Of a stretch of 64,000 bases of DNA, positions 7,511 through 17,285 are shown one piece after another. The notes under the pieces are model-generated. The model searched no databases and had not been told where the DNA came from. It saw only the letters and a program-made list of their open reading frames with translations. Made by a program: the position numbers and the translations under genes. Source of the DNA: Castellaniella sp. S9 (GTDB taxonomy: Bacteria; Pseudomonadota; Gammaproteobacteria; Burkholderiales; Burkholderiaceae_B); contig NZ_JAPFGD010000002.1 in assembly GCF_027257175.1 (NCBI RefSeq), positions 434,512 through 498,511 of the forward strand, written 5' to 3'. The stretch's first letter is position 1, and the number at the start of each line of letters is the position of its first letter.

Positions 7511-8740
7511 TTAGCCAAAGAACCAATAACACACCCCGATCGAGGCCAGCACGCCGGCCAGGTCCGCCAGCAGCGCGCAGCCCACGGTGTGACGCACGCG
7601 CTGCACCCCGACCGCCCCGAAATACACGGCCAGCACATAAAAGGTGGTTTCCGTGCTGCCCTGCACGGTGGCCGCCAGCAGGGCGGGGAAGCTGTCCGGA
7701 CCATAGTGCTGCATGGTCTCGATCAGCAGGGCGCGCGCGGCGCTGCCCGAAAACGGCTTGACCAATGCGGTGGGCAGCGCGTCTACGAAGCGTGCGTCCA
7801 GTCCCGCCGTCAGTACCAGCCAGCGGATGCCGTCCAGCAGCACGTCCAGCGCGCCCGAGGCGCGCAGCACGCCGATGGCGCACAGCATGGCGACGAGGTA
7901 GGGCAGCAGATTCTTGCAGACCTCGAAGCCGTCCCGGGCGCCCTCGACGAACTGTTCATAGACCGGGATGCGTTTCCAGGCGCCGGCCAGCAGGAAGGCG
8001 ATGATCACGCCGAACAGCACCAGGTTGCCCAGCAGCGAGGACAGGGACGCCACGGCGGCGGCGCTGAGCGAGGCCAGCAAGGCCATGAAGCCGCCCAGTA
8101 TCAGGCACGTCCCGCCCAGCCAGGCCAGCACCACCGGATCCCGCAGCCGCAGGCGCTGCATGAAGGCCACGGCCAACAGGCCCACCAGGGTCGAGGCCGA
8201 AGTCGCCAGCAGGATGGGCAGGAAGACCAGGGTCGGGTCCGGCGCGCCCTGCTGGGCGCGGTACATGAAGATCGTCACCGGCAGCAGCGTCAGCGATGAG
8301 GAATTCAGCACCAGGAACAGGATCTGCGCGTTGGTGGCGGTGCGCGGCTCGGGATTGAGCGTCTGCAGCGCGTGCATGGCGCGCAGGCCGATCGGCGTGG
8401 CCGCATTGTCCAGGCCCAGGCCGTTGGCCGCGAAGTTCAGAGTGATCAGGCCCAGCGCCGGATGGCCGGCCGGCACGCCCGGCATGAGGCGGCGAAACAG
8501 CGGCGCCAGCAGGCGGGCCAGCCATTCCACCAGGCCCGCCGATTCGGCGATGCGCAGGAACCCCAGCCACAGCGTCAGCGTGCCGAACAAGAGCAGCATG
8601 AGCTGCACCGACAGTTCCGCCATGTCGAACAGGCTGGCGATCAGGCGCGCGAACACCTCGGCATCGCCCAGGGCCAGCCATTGGAACAGGCCGGCTGCGG
8701 CTGCCACCAGGAAAAACCCGAGCCACAGAATGTTCAGCAT
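7511..8740 (-). CDS. SpmA/SpmB-type membrane protein (nucleoside recognition domains)
   Basis: An integral inner-membrane protein of 409 residues combining the SpmA-like and SpmB-like halves that are separate in sporulating Firmicutes. The N-terminal half has the gate-motif region LNFAANGLGLDNAATPIGL, and the second half ends with VQGSTETTFYVLAVYFGAVG; both are hallmarks of the nucleoside-recognition (gate) fold of concentrative-transporter-like proteins. About ten hydrophobic segments are visible. In non-spore-formers the fused protein is common but the substrate is unknown, so the Firmicutes sporulation role should not be transferred. The ATG at 8740 has no clear ribosome-binding site. It lies 102 bases after an FMN-dehydrogenase gene on the same strand. 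Confidence 0.85.
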   Translation of the reverse strand: MLNILWLGFFLVAAAAGLFQWLALGDAEVFARLIASLFDMAELSVQLMLLLFGTLTLWLGFLRIAESAGLVEWLARLLAPLFRRLMPGVPAGHPALGLITLNFAANGLGLDNAATPIGLRAMHALQTLNPEPRTATNAQILFLVLNSSSLTLLPVTIFMYRAQQGAPDPTLVFLPILLATSASTLVGLLAVAFMQRLRLRDPVVLAWLGGTCLILGGFMALLASLSAAAVASLSSLLGNLVLFGVIIAFLLAGAWKRIPVYEQFVEGARDGFEVCKNLLPYLVAMLCAIGVLRASGALDVLLDGIRWLVLTAGLDARFVDALPTALVKPFSGSAARALLIETMQHYGPDSFPALLAATVQGSTETTFYVLAVYFGAVGVQRVRHTVGCALLADLAGVLASIGVCYWFFG

Positions 8741-8842
8741 GCGGCAGTGTAGCGCGCTGCGGGTCGTTGCCGTGAACTACGAATGGCGGCTGTCATGCTG
8801 GTGGGATGACAAGCACCGTAAACCCTGAGTCCGAAGCGTCAA

Positions 8843-10003
<1,161 letters not shown>

Positions 10004-10384
10004 GGGGATCTCCTGAAGGCCGGCGGGCGCGCCGAATCGGGCCCTATGGCCGCCAGCGCGATGATGAGCAATAATGATACGGTGCCCACGCGCGAATGAG
10101 GCGGCGGTGTCATGTGCGACACGCCGTCATGTGTCCGGGCTCCCCATTTTGCAGTTGGATTTCCAATCTAGGGTAAACCCTTATCCGTTGAAACCCAAGT
10201 GTCATAGTTGTGGTTCAAACACAACGCAATGGCTGGAAACTCGCGGATTTAAACGGGGTGTCATAGCGCTCCCTGCGGATTTTTGATGCAATACCTACAA
10301 CTTCCCATCGCGGAGTTAGAAGGAGCAGCAGCACAGGTAGTTGTTGGGCTGCTCTGATTTACTCAATCTACGGAGATTTCTTAC
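10004..10384. promoter_or_regulatory. Intergenic region upstream of first porin
   Basis: No credible gene is seen here. The stretch is AT-richer than its surroundings and contains the inverted repeats TTGGA-TT-TCCAA (10155-10166) and GTTGTG-N7-CACAAC (10207-10225), plus two copies of GTGTCATAG about 60 bases apart. The last 45 bases (about 10340-10384) are strongly conserved with the leader of the second porin gene (about 12010-12055), ending in CTACGGAGAT ahead of the ATG, and probably form the mRNA leader and ribosome-binding site. The FMN dehydrogenase promoter, reading the other way, must also lie here. Confidence 0.5.
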
Positions 10385-11530
10385 ATGAAAAAGACTCTGC
10401 TCGCTGCTGCTCTGATCGTCGGTTTCGCCGGCGTTGCTCAAGCAGAAACGTCCGTCACGATGTACGGTATCCTTGATACCGGCTACGGTTATTCGAACGC
10501 CAAGTTTGACAAGAACGGCGTCGTCATCAAGAGCACCGCCTCCGGCCTGCGTGGCGACGGCGTGTTCAACGGCAACCGCTGGGGTGTCCGTGGGTCCGAG
10601 GATCTGGGCAATGGCCTGCGCGCCATTTTCAACCTCGAGGCCGGTTTTGACATCGGTAACGGTAAGCAAGCCCAAAGCTCCAGCACGACCAACTCCGACC
10701 GCCTGTTCGGCCGTCAAGCCTGGCTCGGTCTGGCCAGCGACAACTGGGGTACCCTGACCATGGGCCGCCAGTACAACGTGGGTACCGCCACCACCTACGC
10801 CAACAACATGGGCGTGAGCATGGGCGATATGGACAAGACCTTCGGCGGCCTGGGCCTGGGCAACCGCATGGACAACTCGTTCAAGTACATGACCCCCAGC
10901 TTCTCCGGCTTCCAGTTTGGTGTCGCCTACGGTAACGAGGTCACCACCGTCAACCGTGTCGAAACCGCCGCTGGTACGGCTGGTTTCGGTGCCAACAATG
11001 GCGATCGCAGCAACTGGGTGTCGACTGGTCTGAAGTACGCCAATGGCCCGATCAACGTTGCCGCCAGCTATGACCGCGCCAGCAACACGCTGGACAACGC
11101 GACTACCAACTGGACGATCACCGGCTCCTACGACTTCGAAGTCGTGAAGCTGGCTCTGGGCTTTGGTCAAGACCGCTACGGCAAGCTGGGCTGGGGCAAC
11201 CAGTCCGGTTCGGTGGCTAATGCCAACACCCCGCTTGGCGCCTACAGCCTGGGCAACGACTTCAAGTCCAGCAACTACTACGTCGGTCTGTCGGCGCCTG
11301 TCGGTACCGGCACCCTGGCCGCGACCTGGAACCGTTCCTCGTCCAACCTGGATGACGCCGACAAGTGGGGCGACGACGCCAAGGCTCAGAACATCTACCA
11401 CCTGAACTACAGCTACCCGCTGTCCAAGCGCACCAAGGTGTACGCCTATGGTTCGTATGGCACGGGCATCGCCTACATCGACGGCCTGAAGGCCCGCGAA
11501 GCCGGTATCGGCCTGAACCACCAGTTCTAA
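10385..11530 (+). CDS. Outer-membrane porin (first tandem copy)
   Basis: A general diffusion porin of 381 residues forming a trimeric 16-strand barrel in the outer membrane. It has a 20-residue signal peptide ending in AQA, then ETSVTMYGILDTGYGYS, the standard first strand of betaproteobacterial (Bordetella/Neisseria-type) porins. Other hallmarks are GSEDLGNGLRAIFNLE, FGRQAWLGL and the C-terminal LNHQF ending in phenylalanine, required for BAM assembly. It is paired in tandem with a closely related copy 525 bases downstream. GGAG precedes the ATG within a conserved leader, and a strong hairpin follows at 11614-11645. Confidence 0.95.
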   Translation: MKKTLLAAALIVGFAGVAQAETSVTMYGILDTGYGYSNAKFDKNGVVIKSTASGLRGDGVFNGNRWGVRGSEDLGNGLRAIFNLEAGFDIGNGKQAQSSSTTNSDRLFGRQAWLGLASDNWGTLTMGRQYNVGTATTYANNMGVSMGDMDKTFGGLGLGNRMDNSFKYMTPSFSGFQFGVAYGNEVTTVNRVETAAGTAGFGANNGDRSNWVSTGLKYANGPINVAASYDRASNTLDNATTNWTITGSYDFEVVKLALGFGQDRYGKLGWGNQSGSVANANTPLGAYSLGNDFKSSNYYVGLSAPVGTGTLAATWNRSSSNLDDADKWGDDAKAQNIYHLNYSYPLSKRTKVYAYGSYGTGIAYIDGLKAREAGIGLNHQF

Positions 11531-11613
11531 TCGCTGCGCATGGGATATCCCATGCCGCGAGGCCCGGTCCGCCGGGCCGCATGAACCTGGTTCGGGAACT
11601 CCGGTTCCTGATC

Positions 11614-11645
11614 GCAAAAAACCACCCTCTGGGGTGGTTTTTTGC
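11614..11645 (+). terminator. Intrinsic terminator of first porin gene
   Basis: A perfect 14-bp stem (11614-11627 with 11632-11645) closes a TCTG loop. The descending arm carries six T residues. It lies 84 bases after the porin stop codon and is the strongest terminator in the region. Confidence 0.85.
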
Positions 11646-11890
11646 ATTGGGGGCAGCGCGAAGAAGGCGGGTGATGTGGCGTGCGAGCAACGGTTCGTGG
11701 GTTGCGGAATACACCTCCTGTATGCGGCAATCCCGGACGGGCTGGGTATTTATGGCAATACAGTGGCGGATTTCCGGGCTGCGTCGAGCGCTGCGGCGGT
11801 CTCCCGCTCATAGGGTGTCACGGGATCTGCGGCCATCCTGTCATTGATCCAGGGTCGTATGTCATTGAATTGAAGCAATTTCGTCACTAA

Positions 11891-11908
11891 ATTGAAATAT
11901 GTTTCAAT
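11891..11908. promoter_or_regulatory. Perfect 7-4-7 palindrome upstream of second porin
   Basis: ATTGAAATATGTTTCAAT is a perfect inverted repeat with a four-base centre, 36 bases upstream of a possible -10 element at 11944-11949. It could be an operator for a dimeric regulator. No equivalent perfect palindrome is found ahead of the first porin. Confidence 0.45.
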
Positions 11909-12055
11909 AGGGATTTTCACCTAGAAAAAGCGCTACGCACTGCTAGACTCCGTTGCAGCTCTGATCACAACGTTTGCGTTGCGGCAGGGACGGGAGTAGC
12001 GGCACACGTCGTTGGTGGGCTGCTCTGAATCACTCAACCTACGGAGATCTCTCTC

Positions 12056-13177
12056 ATGAAAAAGACGCTGCTCGCTGCTGCTCTGATCGTCGGTTTCGCC
12101 GGCGTTGCTCAAGCAGAAACGTCCGTCACGATGTATGGCATCCTCGACACCGGCTATGGCTACAGCCAGGTCAAGTACGACAAGAACGACGTCCGGATCA
12201 CGGGCACCAGCTCGGGTCTGACGTCCGGTGTGGTCAGCGGCAACCGCTGGGGTGTCCGCGGCTCGGAGGACCTGGGCGACGGCCTGCGCGCCGTCTTCAA
12301 CCTCGAGGCCGGCTTCGACTTGGGCACCGGCCAGACATCCAATACCGGCAGACTGTTTCATCGCCAGGCCTGGGTCGGCCTGTCCAGCGACAACTGGGGC
12401 GCCTTCACCATGGGCCGTCAGTACAACCTGGCCTACAACGGCTTCACCCACGACGTCAACGAGGGGGTGAGCATGGGCGACATGGACCGCAGCTTTGGCG
12501 GCCAGGGCTCCAGCAACCGCATCGACAATTCGTTCAAGTACGTCACCCCCAGTTTTTCGGGCTTCAAGGCGGGTGTTGCCTACGGCAATCCCAGCACGAG
12601 CATCGAGCGTATCGAGACCGCCGGCGTGACCACGTCCATTGGCGAGCGCAGCAACTGGTTGTCGACGGGCCTGATGTACGAGAACGGCCCTCTGTTCGTC
12701 GCGGCCAGCTATGACCGCGCCAGCAGCGCGCTGGACAAGGCGACCACCAACTGGGCGATCGCCGGCGCCTACGACTTCGAGGTCGTGAAACTGTCCCTGG
12801 CCTACGGCCAGGACCGCCACGGCAAGCTGGGCTGGCAGAATGCGGCCTCCGATTTGTACACCAGCACCTCCAGGCCGCTGATCGGCGCCTACGCGCTGGG
12901 CAACGACTTCAAGTCCAGCAACTACTACGTCGGTCTGTCGGCGCCTGTCGGTACCGGCACCCTGGCCGCGACCTGGAACCGTTCCTCGTCCAACCTGGAT
13001 GACGCCGACAAGTGGGGCGACGCCGCCAAGGCCCAGAACATCTACCACCTGAACTACCAGTATCCGCTGTCCAAGCGCACCAAGGTGTACGCCTACGGTT
13101 CGTATGGCACGGGCATCGCCTACGTCGATGGCGTGAAGGCGAAAGAAGCCGGTGTCGGCCTGAACCACCGGTTCTGA
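12056..13177 (+). CDS. Outer-membrane porin (second tandem copy)
   Basis: A 373-residue general porin closely related to the gene just upstream. The signal peptide MKKTLLAAALIVGFAGVAQA is identical, the first strand ETSVTMYGILDTGYGYS is the same, and the protein ends LNHRF. Divergence is concentrated in the predicted surface loops, for example around residues 35-45 and 260-280. A 127-base block (12896-13022) is identical at DNA level to 11249-11375 in the first copy, while neighbouring segments differ, pointing to recent recombination. The leader and ribosome-binding site are conserved with the first copy. The two copies may differ in loop-borne selectivity or antigenicity. Confidence 0.95.
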   Translation: MKKTLLAAALIVGFAGVAQAETSVTMYGILDTGYGYSQVKYDKNDVRITGTSSGLTSGVVSGNRWGVRGSEDLGDGLRAVFNLEAGFDLGTGQTSNTGRLFHRQAWVGLSSDNWGAFTMGRQYNLAYNGFTHDVNEGVSMGDMDRSFGGQGSSNRIDNSFKYVTPSFSGFKAGVAYGNPSTSIERIETAGVTTSIGERSNWLSTGLMYENGPLFVAASYDRASSALDKATTNWAIAGAYDFEVVKLSLAYGQDRHGKLGWQNAASDLYTSTSRPLIGAYALGNDFKSSNYYVGLSAPVGTGTLAATWNRSSSNLDDADKWGDAAKAQNIYHLNYQYPLSKRTKVYAYGSYGTGIAYVDGVKAKEAGVGLNHRF

Positions 13178-13280
13178 TCGCCGCGCGTCGAACCCTGAAC
13201 GCTGCGAGGCCCGGTCCGCCGGGTCATCCGATCCGTTTCAATAGGCCGGGCTGTCTCAGCGGGCGGGGCTCTTGAAAATG

Positions 13281-13310
13281 CAAGCAGCCATCCCTCGGGG
13301 TGGCTGCTTG
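13281..13310 (+). terminator. Stem-loop downstream of second porin
   Basis: CAAGCAGCCA ... TGGCTGCTTG forms a perfect 10-bp outer stem, extended inside by CCC/GGG after one unpaired T. There is no T-run after it, so termination may be weak or depend on Rho; it may also protect the mRNA 3' end. It lies 103 bases after the porin stop. Confidence 0.6.
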
Positions 13311-13387
13311 CCGTCGGCCGGTACCGCCACGTTCCCCTATCGGCTTGGTGTGCCCCTGTCAGTGTCGGCGAACGGCCTTTTAGAGCG

Positions 13388-14125
13388 TCATTGGCGGAAT
13401 ACATCCTCCAGGATCTGGGCGTCGAGGATGTTCAGCGACCATGTCTCGAGTTGCGCGGCGGTGGCGGAACGGATGCGTTTGGCCATGTCATCGGAGATGG
13501 CCCCGAACTTGCGAATTAACTGTCGTTCCAGCAAGGCGGCTTCACCCTTCTGTATCCCTTCCTGTTCCCACTGGCGGGCCCAGATGCCCGGCTTTTCGCT
13601 GATCAACATGGCGATCTCCTGCAGATTCGTGACGGGCGGCAAGGCTTCCCGGGGCTGGGCGCGCGACAGCACGATGTGGCGCACGTATGCGGTGAAGCTG
13701 CGGTCCAATTCCTCGAAGCCCGGTCCTTGCAGCACCTGCTGCAGAGTGTGCAGGATTTCCTGCAGTTTCTCAATGCTGTCGCTGTGCTCCAGGCGAAACA
13801 GCAGGGCGGCCAGGTTGCGGTCGGGCAGACCACCGGCGCGCAGCAACGCGCCCTCGTCAACCAGCAGATAGCGCATGCGCAATTGATAGTCGGCCAGGTC
13901 CGGTACGCGGGGTTCGATCAGTGCTGCCATGTCCAGCGGCGCGCGCCAGGCGCCGTCGCCGGCGCGCTCATGGAGCTGGTCACTGACGTAGTGAATATTG
14001 ACCGGCTGCAGGCCGGACCAGTCCAGCCGCGCCAGCCAATCGGCGTCCAGCACGCAGGCGAGCAGGTCGCGCAGCAGTTGGGAATGCTCGAACAGGCGCC
14101 GGTAGCTGGCATCGTGCTCGCCCAT
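13388..14125 (-). CDS. Rpn/YhgA-family protein apparently lacking the nuclease core
   Basis: This 245-residue protein belongs to the Rpn (YhgA-like, PD-(D/E)XK) family of recombination-promoting nucleases. The N-terminus EHDASYRRLFEHSQLLRDLL and the segments APLDMAALIEP, RYLLVDEG, NLAALLFRLEHS and the C-terminal LNILDAQILEDVF all match it. Family members usually have, between the YVSDQLHER region and the APLDMAALIEP region, about 70 residues with the WLYVYLLLEFQS-type catalytic strand and VLPVVLYNG. Here GAWR is joined directly to APLDMA, so an in-frame deletion probably removed the active site. The ATG at 14125 has GGAGG 5 bases upstream, so it may still be translated. Confidence 0.75.
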   Translation of the reverse strand: MGEHDASYRRLFEHSQLLRDLLACVLDADWLARLDWSGLQPVNIHYVSDQLHERAGDGAWRAPLDMAALIEPRVPDLADYQLRMRYLLVDEGALLRAGGLPDRNLAALLFRLEHSDSIEKLQEILHTLQQVLQGPGFEELDRSFTAYVRHIVLSRAQPREALPPVTNLQEIAMLISEKPGIWARQWEQEGIQKGEAALLERQLIRKFGAISDDMAKRIRSATAAQLETWSLNILDAQILEDVFRQ

Positions 14126-14312
14126 GGCGGCCTCCGCATAGATATGAAGGTATCCATGATGGGCCAGGTGTTGGCGCAAGGGACGGCGAAGGCGACGGAA
14201 TAGTCCCTGTGGAAAGTACGCCTGGATAGGTTTCTAGGTGCCCTGCGCAGCGCGCTGATCGCCCGGTCCGCGGGGCCGCTTGAGCCTGTTTCAGCAGGTC
14301 AGGCTCTGGAAA

Positions 14313-14345
14313 GCAAGAAGTCACCCCGAGGGGTGGCTTCTTTGC
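14313..14345 (+). terminator. Terminator-like hairpin upstream of nuoA
   Basis: AAGAAG-T-CACCCC pairs with GGGGTG-G-CTTCTT around a two-base GA centre, with a short T-run in the descending arm. No + strand gene precedes it. Its sequence and the hairpin about 50 bases before it resemble the structures after the two porin genes, suggesting a relic of a lost third copy. Confidence 0.6.
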
Positions 14346-14413
14346 CGTTGTTCAGGTTGATGTAAACCTTGTCTGCCACGATCCGCGATATGTTTCCGCA
14401 CAGGGTTATCCCG

Positions 14414-14441
14414 CTGAAAGACCCTGTCGAAATGCTACAAT
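14414..14441 (+). promoter_or_regulatory. Probable nuo operon promoter
   Basis: CTGAAA (14414-14419) and TACAAT (14436-14441) are spaced 16 bases apart, 37 bases before the nuoA ATG. An inverted repeat ACCCTG-N17-CAGGGT (14421-14426/14444-14449) encloses the -10 element and could bind a regulator. Assignment rests on pattern only. Confidence 0.45.
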
Positions 14442-14477
14442 CCCAGGGTTTAGTTATTGCGAACAGAGGTCTAGCGC

Positions 14478-14837
14478 ATGAATCTGCAACAGTACTTTCC
14501 CGTGCTGCTTTTCATCATCGTGGCGACCTTGATCGGCGCGGCCTTGCTGGTGGCGGGGCGGTTCCTTGGGCCCAACCGGCCCGATCCCGAAAAACTGTCC
14601 GTCTACGAGTGCGGTTTCGAGGCGTTCGGCGATTCGCGCATGAACTTCGACGTGCGCTATTACCTGGTCGCCATCCTGTTCATCATGTTCGACCTGGAAA
14701 TCGCCTTCCTGTTCCCCTGGGCCATCGCCAACGGGGTGGTGGGGATGGTCGGCTTCTGGGCGGTGGCGGTGTTCCTGGCCGTGCTGACGGTGGGCTTCAT
14801 CTACGAGTGGCGCCGCGGCGCGCTGGACTGGGAATAA
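14478..14837 (+). CDS. nuoA: NADH-quinone oxidoreductase subunit A
   Basis: First gene of the complete complex I operon. NuoA is a small membrane-arm subunit of 119 residues that helps hold the quinone-binding interface. Three transmembrane helices are visible (about residues 6-28, 62-82 and 88-108). The conserved loop between helices 1 and 2 carries [21 protein letters not shown], whose cysteine lies in the mobile quinone-site loop, and helix 2 contains the acidic [12 protein letters not shown]. Complex I oxidises NADH, reduces ubiquinone and pumps protons. nuoB follows after 17 bases. The promoter probably lies at 14414-14441. Confidence 0.97.
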   Translation: MNLQQYFPVLLFIIVATLIGAALLVAGRFLGPNRPDPEKLSVYECGFEAFGDSRMNFDVRYYLVAILFIMFDLEIAFLFPWAIANGVVGMVGFWAVAVFLAVLTVGFIYEWRRGALDWE

Positions 14838-14854
14838 CCCCGGGGGGATCAATC

Positions 14855-15331
14855 ATGGCAATCGACGGCGTACTCAACGAAGGCTTCATCACCACCAGCG
14901 CGGACAAATTCCTCAACTGGGCCAAGACCGGCTCCCTGTGGCCCATGACCTTCGGCCTGGCCTGTTGCGCGGTGGAAATGATGCACGCGGGCGCGGCCCG
15001 CTACGACCTGGACCAGTTCGGCATCATTTTCCGCCCCAGCCCCCGCCAGTCCGACCTGATGATCGTGGCCGGCACGCTGTGCAACAAGATGGCCCCGGCC
15101 CTGCGCAAGGTCTACGACCAGATGCCGGAACCCCGCTGGGTCGTGTCCATGGGATCGTGCGCCAATGGCGGCGGCTATTACCACTATTCCTATTCCGTGG
15201 TGCGCGGCTGCGACCGGATCGTCCCGGTCGACGTCTACGTGCCGGGCTGTCCGCCCACGGCCGAGGCCCTGGTCTACGGCTTGCTGCAAATGCAGAACAA
15301 GATCCGCCTGACCAACACCATCGCCCGCTAG
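14855..15331 (+). CDS. nuoB: NADH-quinone oxidoreductase subunit B
   Basis: NuoB (158 residues) carries the terminal iron-sulfur cluster N2, which passes electrons to ubiquinone. All four ligands are present: the tandem Cys37-Cys38 in [10 protein letters not shown], Cys102 in GSCANGGG and Cys132 in [10 protein letters not shown]. The GD-free N-terminus [24 protein letters not shown] is typical of betaproteobacteria. I chose ATG 14855, preceded by a G-rich Shine-Dalgarno sequence; the frame is open far upstream only because it runs through nuoA out of frame. It sits between nuoA and nuoC as in all canonical nuo operons. Confidence 0.97.
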   Translation: MAIDGVLNEGFITTSADKFLNWAKTGSLWPMTFGLACCAVEMMHAGAARYDLDQFGIIFRPSPRQSDLMIVAGTLCNKMAPALRKVYDQMPEPRWVVSMGSCANGGGYYHYSYSVVRGCDRIVPVDVYVPGCPPTAEALVYGLLQMQNKIRLTNTIAR

Positions 15332-15373
15332 GTCCGTGCCCGGGCCTGCTGAACCTCTTTCGACGACCTGTAT

Positions 15374-15988
15374 ATGACACGGCTACAGACTCTACACGAC
15401 AACTTGCGCGAGGTCTTCGGCGCGGCGGCCGACCTGGTCGAGGCGCGCGGCGAATTGACGCTGCAGGTGCCCGCCGATGCCTGGATCGACACCTGCCGCA
15501 ACCTGCGCGACCACGCGCAGCTGCGCTTCGAGTCCTGTATCGACCTGTGCGGCATGGACTATTCCGCCTGGAAGGCCCCGACTTACGAGTCGGGGCCCGC
15601 GTCGTTCCCGCGGCGCTTTGCCGTCGTGGTGCACCTGCTGTCGGTCACTCACAATTGGCGGCTGCGCGTGCGGGTGTTCGCGCCCGACGACGAGTTCCCG
15701 GTCCTGCACTCGCTGGTCGACGTGTGGCCGGCGGTCAACTGGTACGAACGCGAGGCCTTCGACCTGTACGGCATCGTGTTCGAGGGGCATCCCGATTTGC
15801 GCCGCATCCTCACGGACTACGGCTTCATCGGCCATCCCTTCCGCAAGGATTTCCCCATTTCCGGCCACGTGGAAATGCGCTACGACGCCGAGCAGAAACG
15901 CGTCATTTATCAACCGGTGACCATTGTGCCGCGCGAGATCACGCCGCGCGTGGTGCGCGAGGACCACTACGGAATAGAGCGGTACTGA
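15374..15988 (+). CDS. nuoC: NADH-quinone oxidoreductase subunit C
   Basis: NuoC (204 residues) is a peripheral-arm subunit of complex I that supports NuoD and the quinone site; it has no cofactor. The family signature [19 protein letters not shown] is present, followed by [19 protein letters not shown]. The C-terminus ends [11 protein letters not shown], as in stand-alone NuoC. In E. coli nuoC and nuoD are fused, but here they are separate, with the nuoC stop one base before the nuoD start, as in other betaproteobacteria. The gap to nuoB is 42 bases. Confidence 0.97.
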   Translation: MTRLQTLHDNLREVFGAAADLVEARGELTLQVPADAWIDTCRNLRDHAQLRFESCIDLCGMDYSAWKAPTYESGPASFPRRFAVVVHLLSVTHNWRLRVRVFAPDDEFPVLHSLVDVWPAVNWYEREAFDLYGIVFEGHPDLRRILTDYGFIGHPFRKDFPISGHVEMRYDAEQKRVIYQPVTIVPREITPRVVREDHYGIERY

Positions 15989-15989
15989 C

Positions 15990-17243
15990 ATGGCAGAAAT
16001 CCAGAACTACAACCTGAACTTCGGCCCGCAGCACCCGGCGGCCCACGGGGTGCTGCGCCTGGTGCTGGAACTCGACGGCGAGGTCGTGCAGCGCGCCGAC
16101 CCGCACATCGGCCTGCTGCATCGTGCCACTGAAAAACTGGCCGAGCACCGCACCTTCCTGCAGGCGCTGCCCTACATGGATCGCCTCGACTATGTGTCGA
16201 TGATGTCCAACGAGCACGCCTATTGCCTGGCGACCGAGCGCCTGCTGGGCATCGAGGTGCCCCTGCGCGCCCAGTACATCCGCGTGATGTTCGACGAGAT
16301 CACGCGCGTCCTCAACCACCTGATGTCGCTGGGCTCGCACGCGCTCGACGTGGGCGCGATGGCGGTGTTCCTGTATGCCTTCCGCGAGCGCGAAGACCTC
16401 ATGGACTGCTACGAGGCGGTGTCGGGCGCGCGCATGCACGCGGCCTATTACCGCCCGGGCGGCGTCTATCGCGACCTGCCCGACACCATGCCGCAGTACG
16501 CGCCCAGCAAGTACCGCAGCGACAAGGAAATGCGCGCCATGAACGATGCGCGTTCGGGTTCGCTGCTGGACTTCATCGAGGACTTCACCAACCGTTTTCC
16601 GGCCTGCGTGGACGAATACGAGGTCCTGCTGACCGACAACCGCATCTGGAAGCAGCGCCTCGTCGACGTCGGCGTGGTCTCGCCGGAACGCGCGCTGGCG
16701 CTGGGCTTCACCGGCCCCATGCTGCGCGGCTCGGGCATCGAGTGGGACCTGCGCAAGCACCAGCCCTACGAGGTCTACGACCGCCTGGAATTCGACATCG
16801 CGGTGGGGGTCAACGGCGACTGCTACGACCGCTACCTGGTGCGCATCGCCGAGATGCGCGAGGCCAACCGCATCATCCGCCAGTGCGTGGAATGGCTGCG
16901 CAACAATCCGGGCCCGGTGATCGTCGACAACCACAAGGTCGCGCCGCCCAAGCGCGAGCGCATGAAGACCGGCATGGAAGACATGATCCATCACTTCAAG
17001 CTGTTCACCGAGGGCATGCACGTGCCCGAGGGCGAGGCCTACGCCGCCGTCGAGCATCCCAAGGGCGAATTCGGCATCTACATGGTGTCCGACGGCGCCA
17101 ACAAGCCCTACCGGGTCAAGATCCGCGCGCCCGGCTTCGCCCACCTGCAATCGCTCGAGGAAATGTCGCGCGGCCACATGATTTCCGACGTGGTGACCAT
17201 CATCGGCACCCAGGACATCGTGTTCGGCGAGATCGACCGCTAG
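15990..17243 (+). CDS. nuoD: NADH-quinone oxidoreductase subunit D
   Basis: NuoD (417 residues, 49-kDa homologue) forms most of the ubiquinone-binding chamber next to cluster N2. The N-terminal [20 protein letters not shown] contains the conserved histidines of the quinone loop. Other family segments are [35 protein letters not shown] and, at the C-terminus, [10 protein letters not shown]. Structurally it derives from the large subunit of NiFe hydrogenases but lacks the metal-binding cysteines. The start is one base after the nuoC stop, so the pair is likely translationally coupled. Confidence 0.98.
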   Translation: MAEIQNYNLNFGPQHPAAHGVLRLVLELDGEVVQRADPHIGLLHRATEKLAEHRTFLQALPYMDRLDYVSMMSNEHAYCLATERLLGIEVPLRAQYIRVMFDEITRVLNHLMSLGSHALDVGAMAVFLYAFREREDLMDCYEAVSGARMHAAYYRPGGVYRDLPDTMPQYAPSKYRSDKEMRAMNDARSGSLLDFIEDFTNRFPACVDEYEVLLTDNRIWKQRLVDVGVVSPERALALGFTGPMLRGSGIEWDLRKHQPYEVYDRLEFDIAVGVNGDCYDRYLVRIAEMREANRIIRQCVEWLRNNPGPVIVDNHKVAPPKRERMKTGMEDMIHHFKLFTEGMHVPEGEAYAAVEHPKGEFGIYMVSDGANKPYRVKIRAPGFAHLQSLEEMSRGHMISDVVTIIGTQDIVFGEIDR

Positions 17244-17285
17244 CCGGCCTCGTCGACCGCCACAGGACGCCAATCAGAGATCCCT

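Larger units (their letters stand above)
11531..12055. other. Intergenic region between the two porin genes
   Basis: No gene is recognised. The region starts with a 16-base perfect palindrome CATGGGATATCCCATG (11539-11554), the hairpin GGCCCGGTCCGCCGGGCC (11561-11578) and an intrinsic terminator (11614-11645). The middle part, about 11650-11850, shows nothing recognisable. An AT-rich promoter zone follows from about 11850, with a perfect palindrome at 11891-11908, a possible -10 TAGACT at 11944-11949, and the leader shared with the first porin. Confidence 0.5.
14126..14477. other. Intergenic region between rpn-like gene and nuoA
   Basis: No gene is seen. The part nearest the rpn-like gene holds its promoter. 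From 14255 to 14345 the sequence resembles porin 3' untranslated regions: a CCCGGTCCG-centred hairpin (14261-14276) is followed by a GGGTGG-type terminator hairpin (14313-14345). The last 65 bases carry the probable nuoA promoter. Confidence 0.5.

Noticed and set aside
10074-10286. A 70-codon frame with two cysteines upstream of the first porin
   Set aside because: No ribosome-binding site or family resemblance; it overlaps the porin control region.
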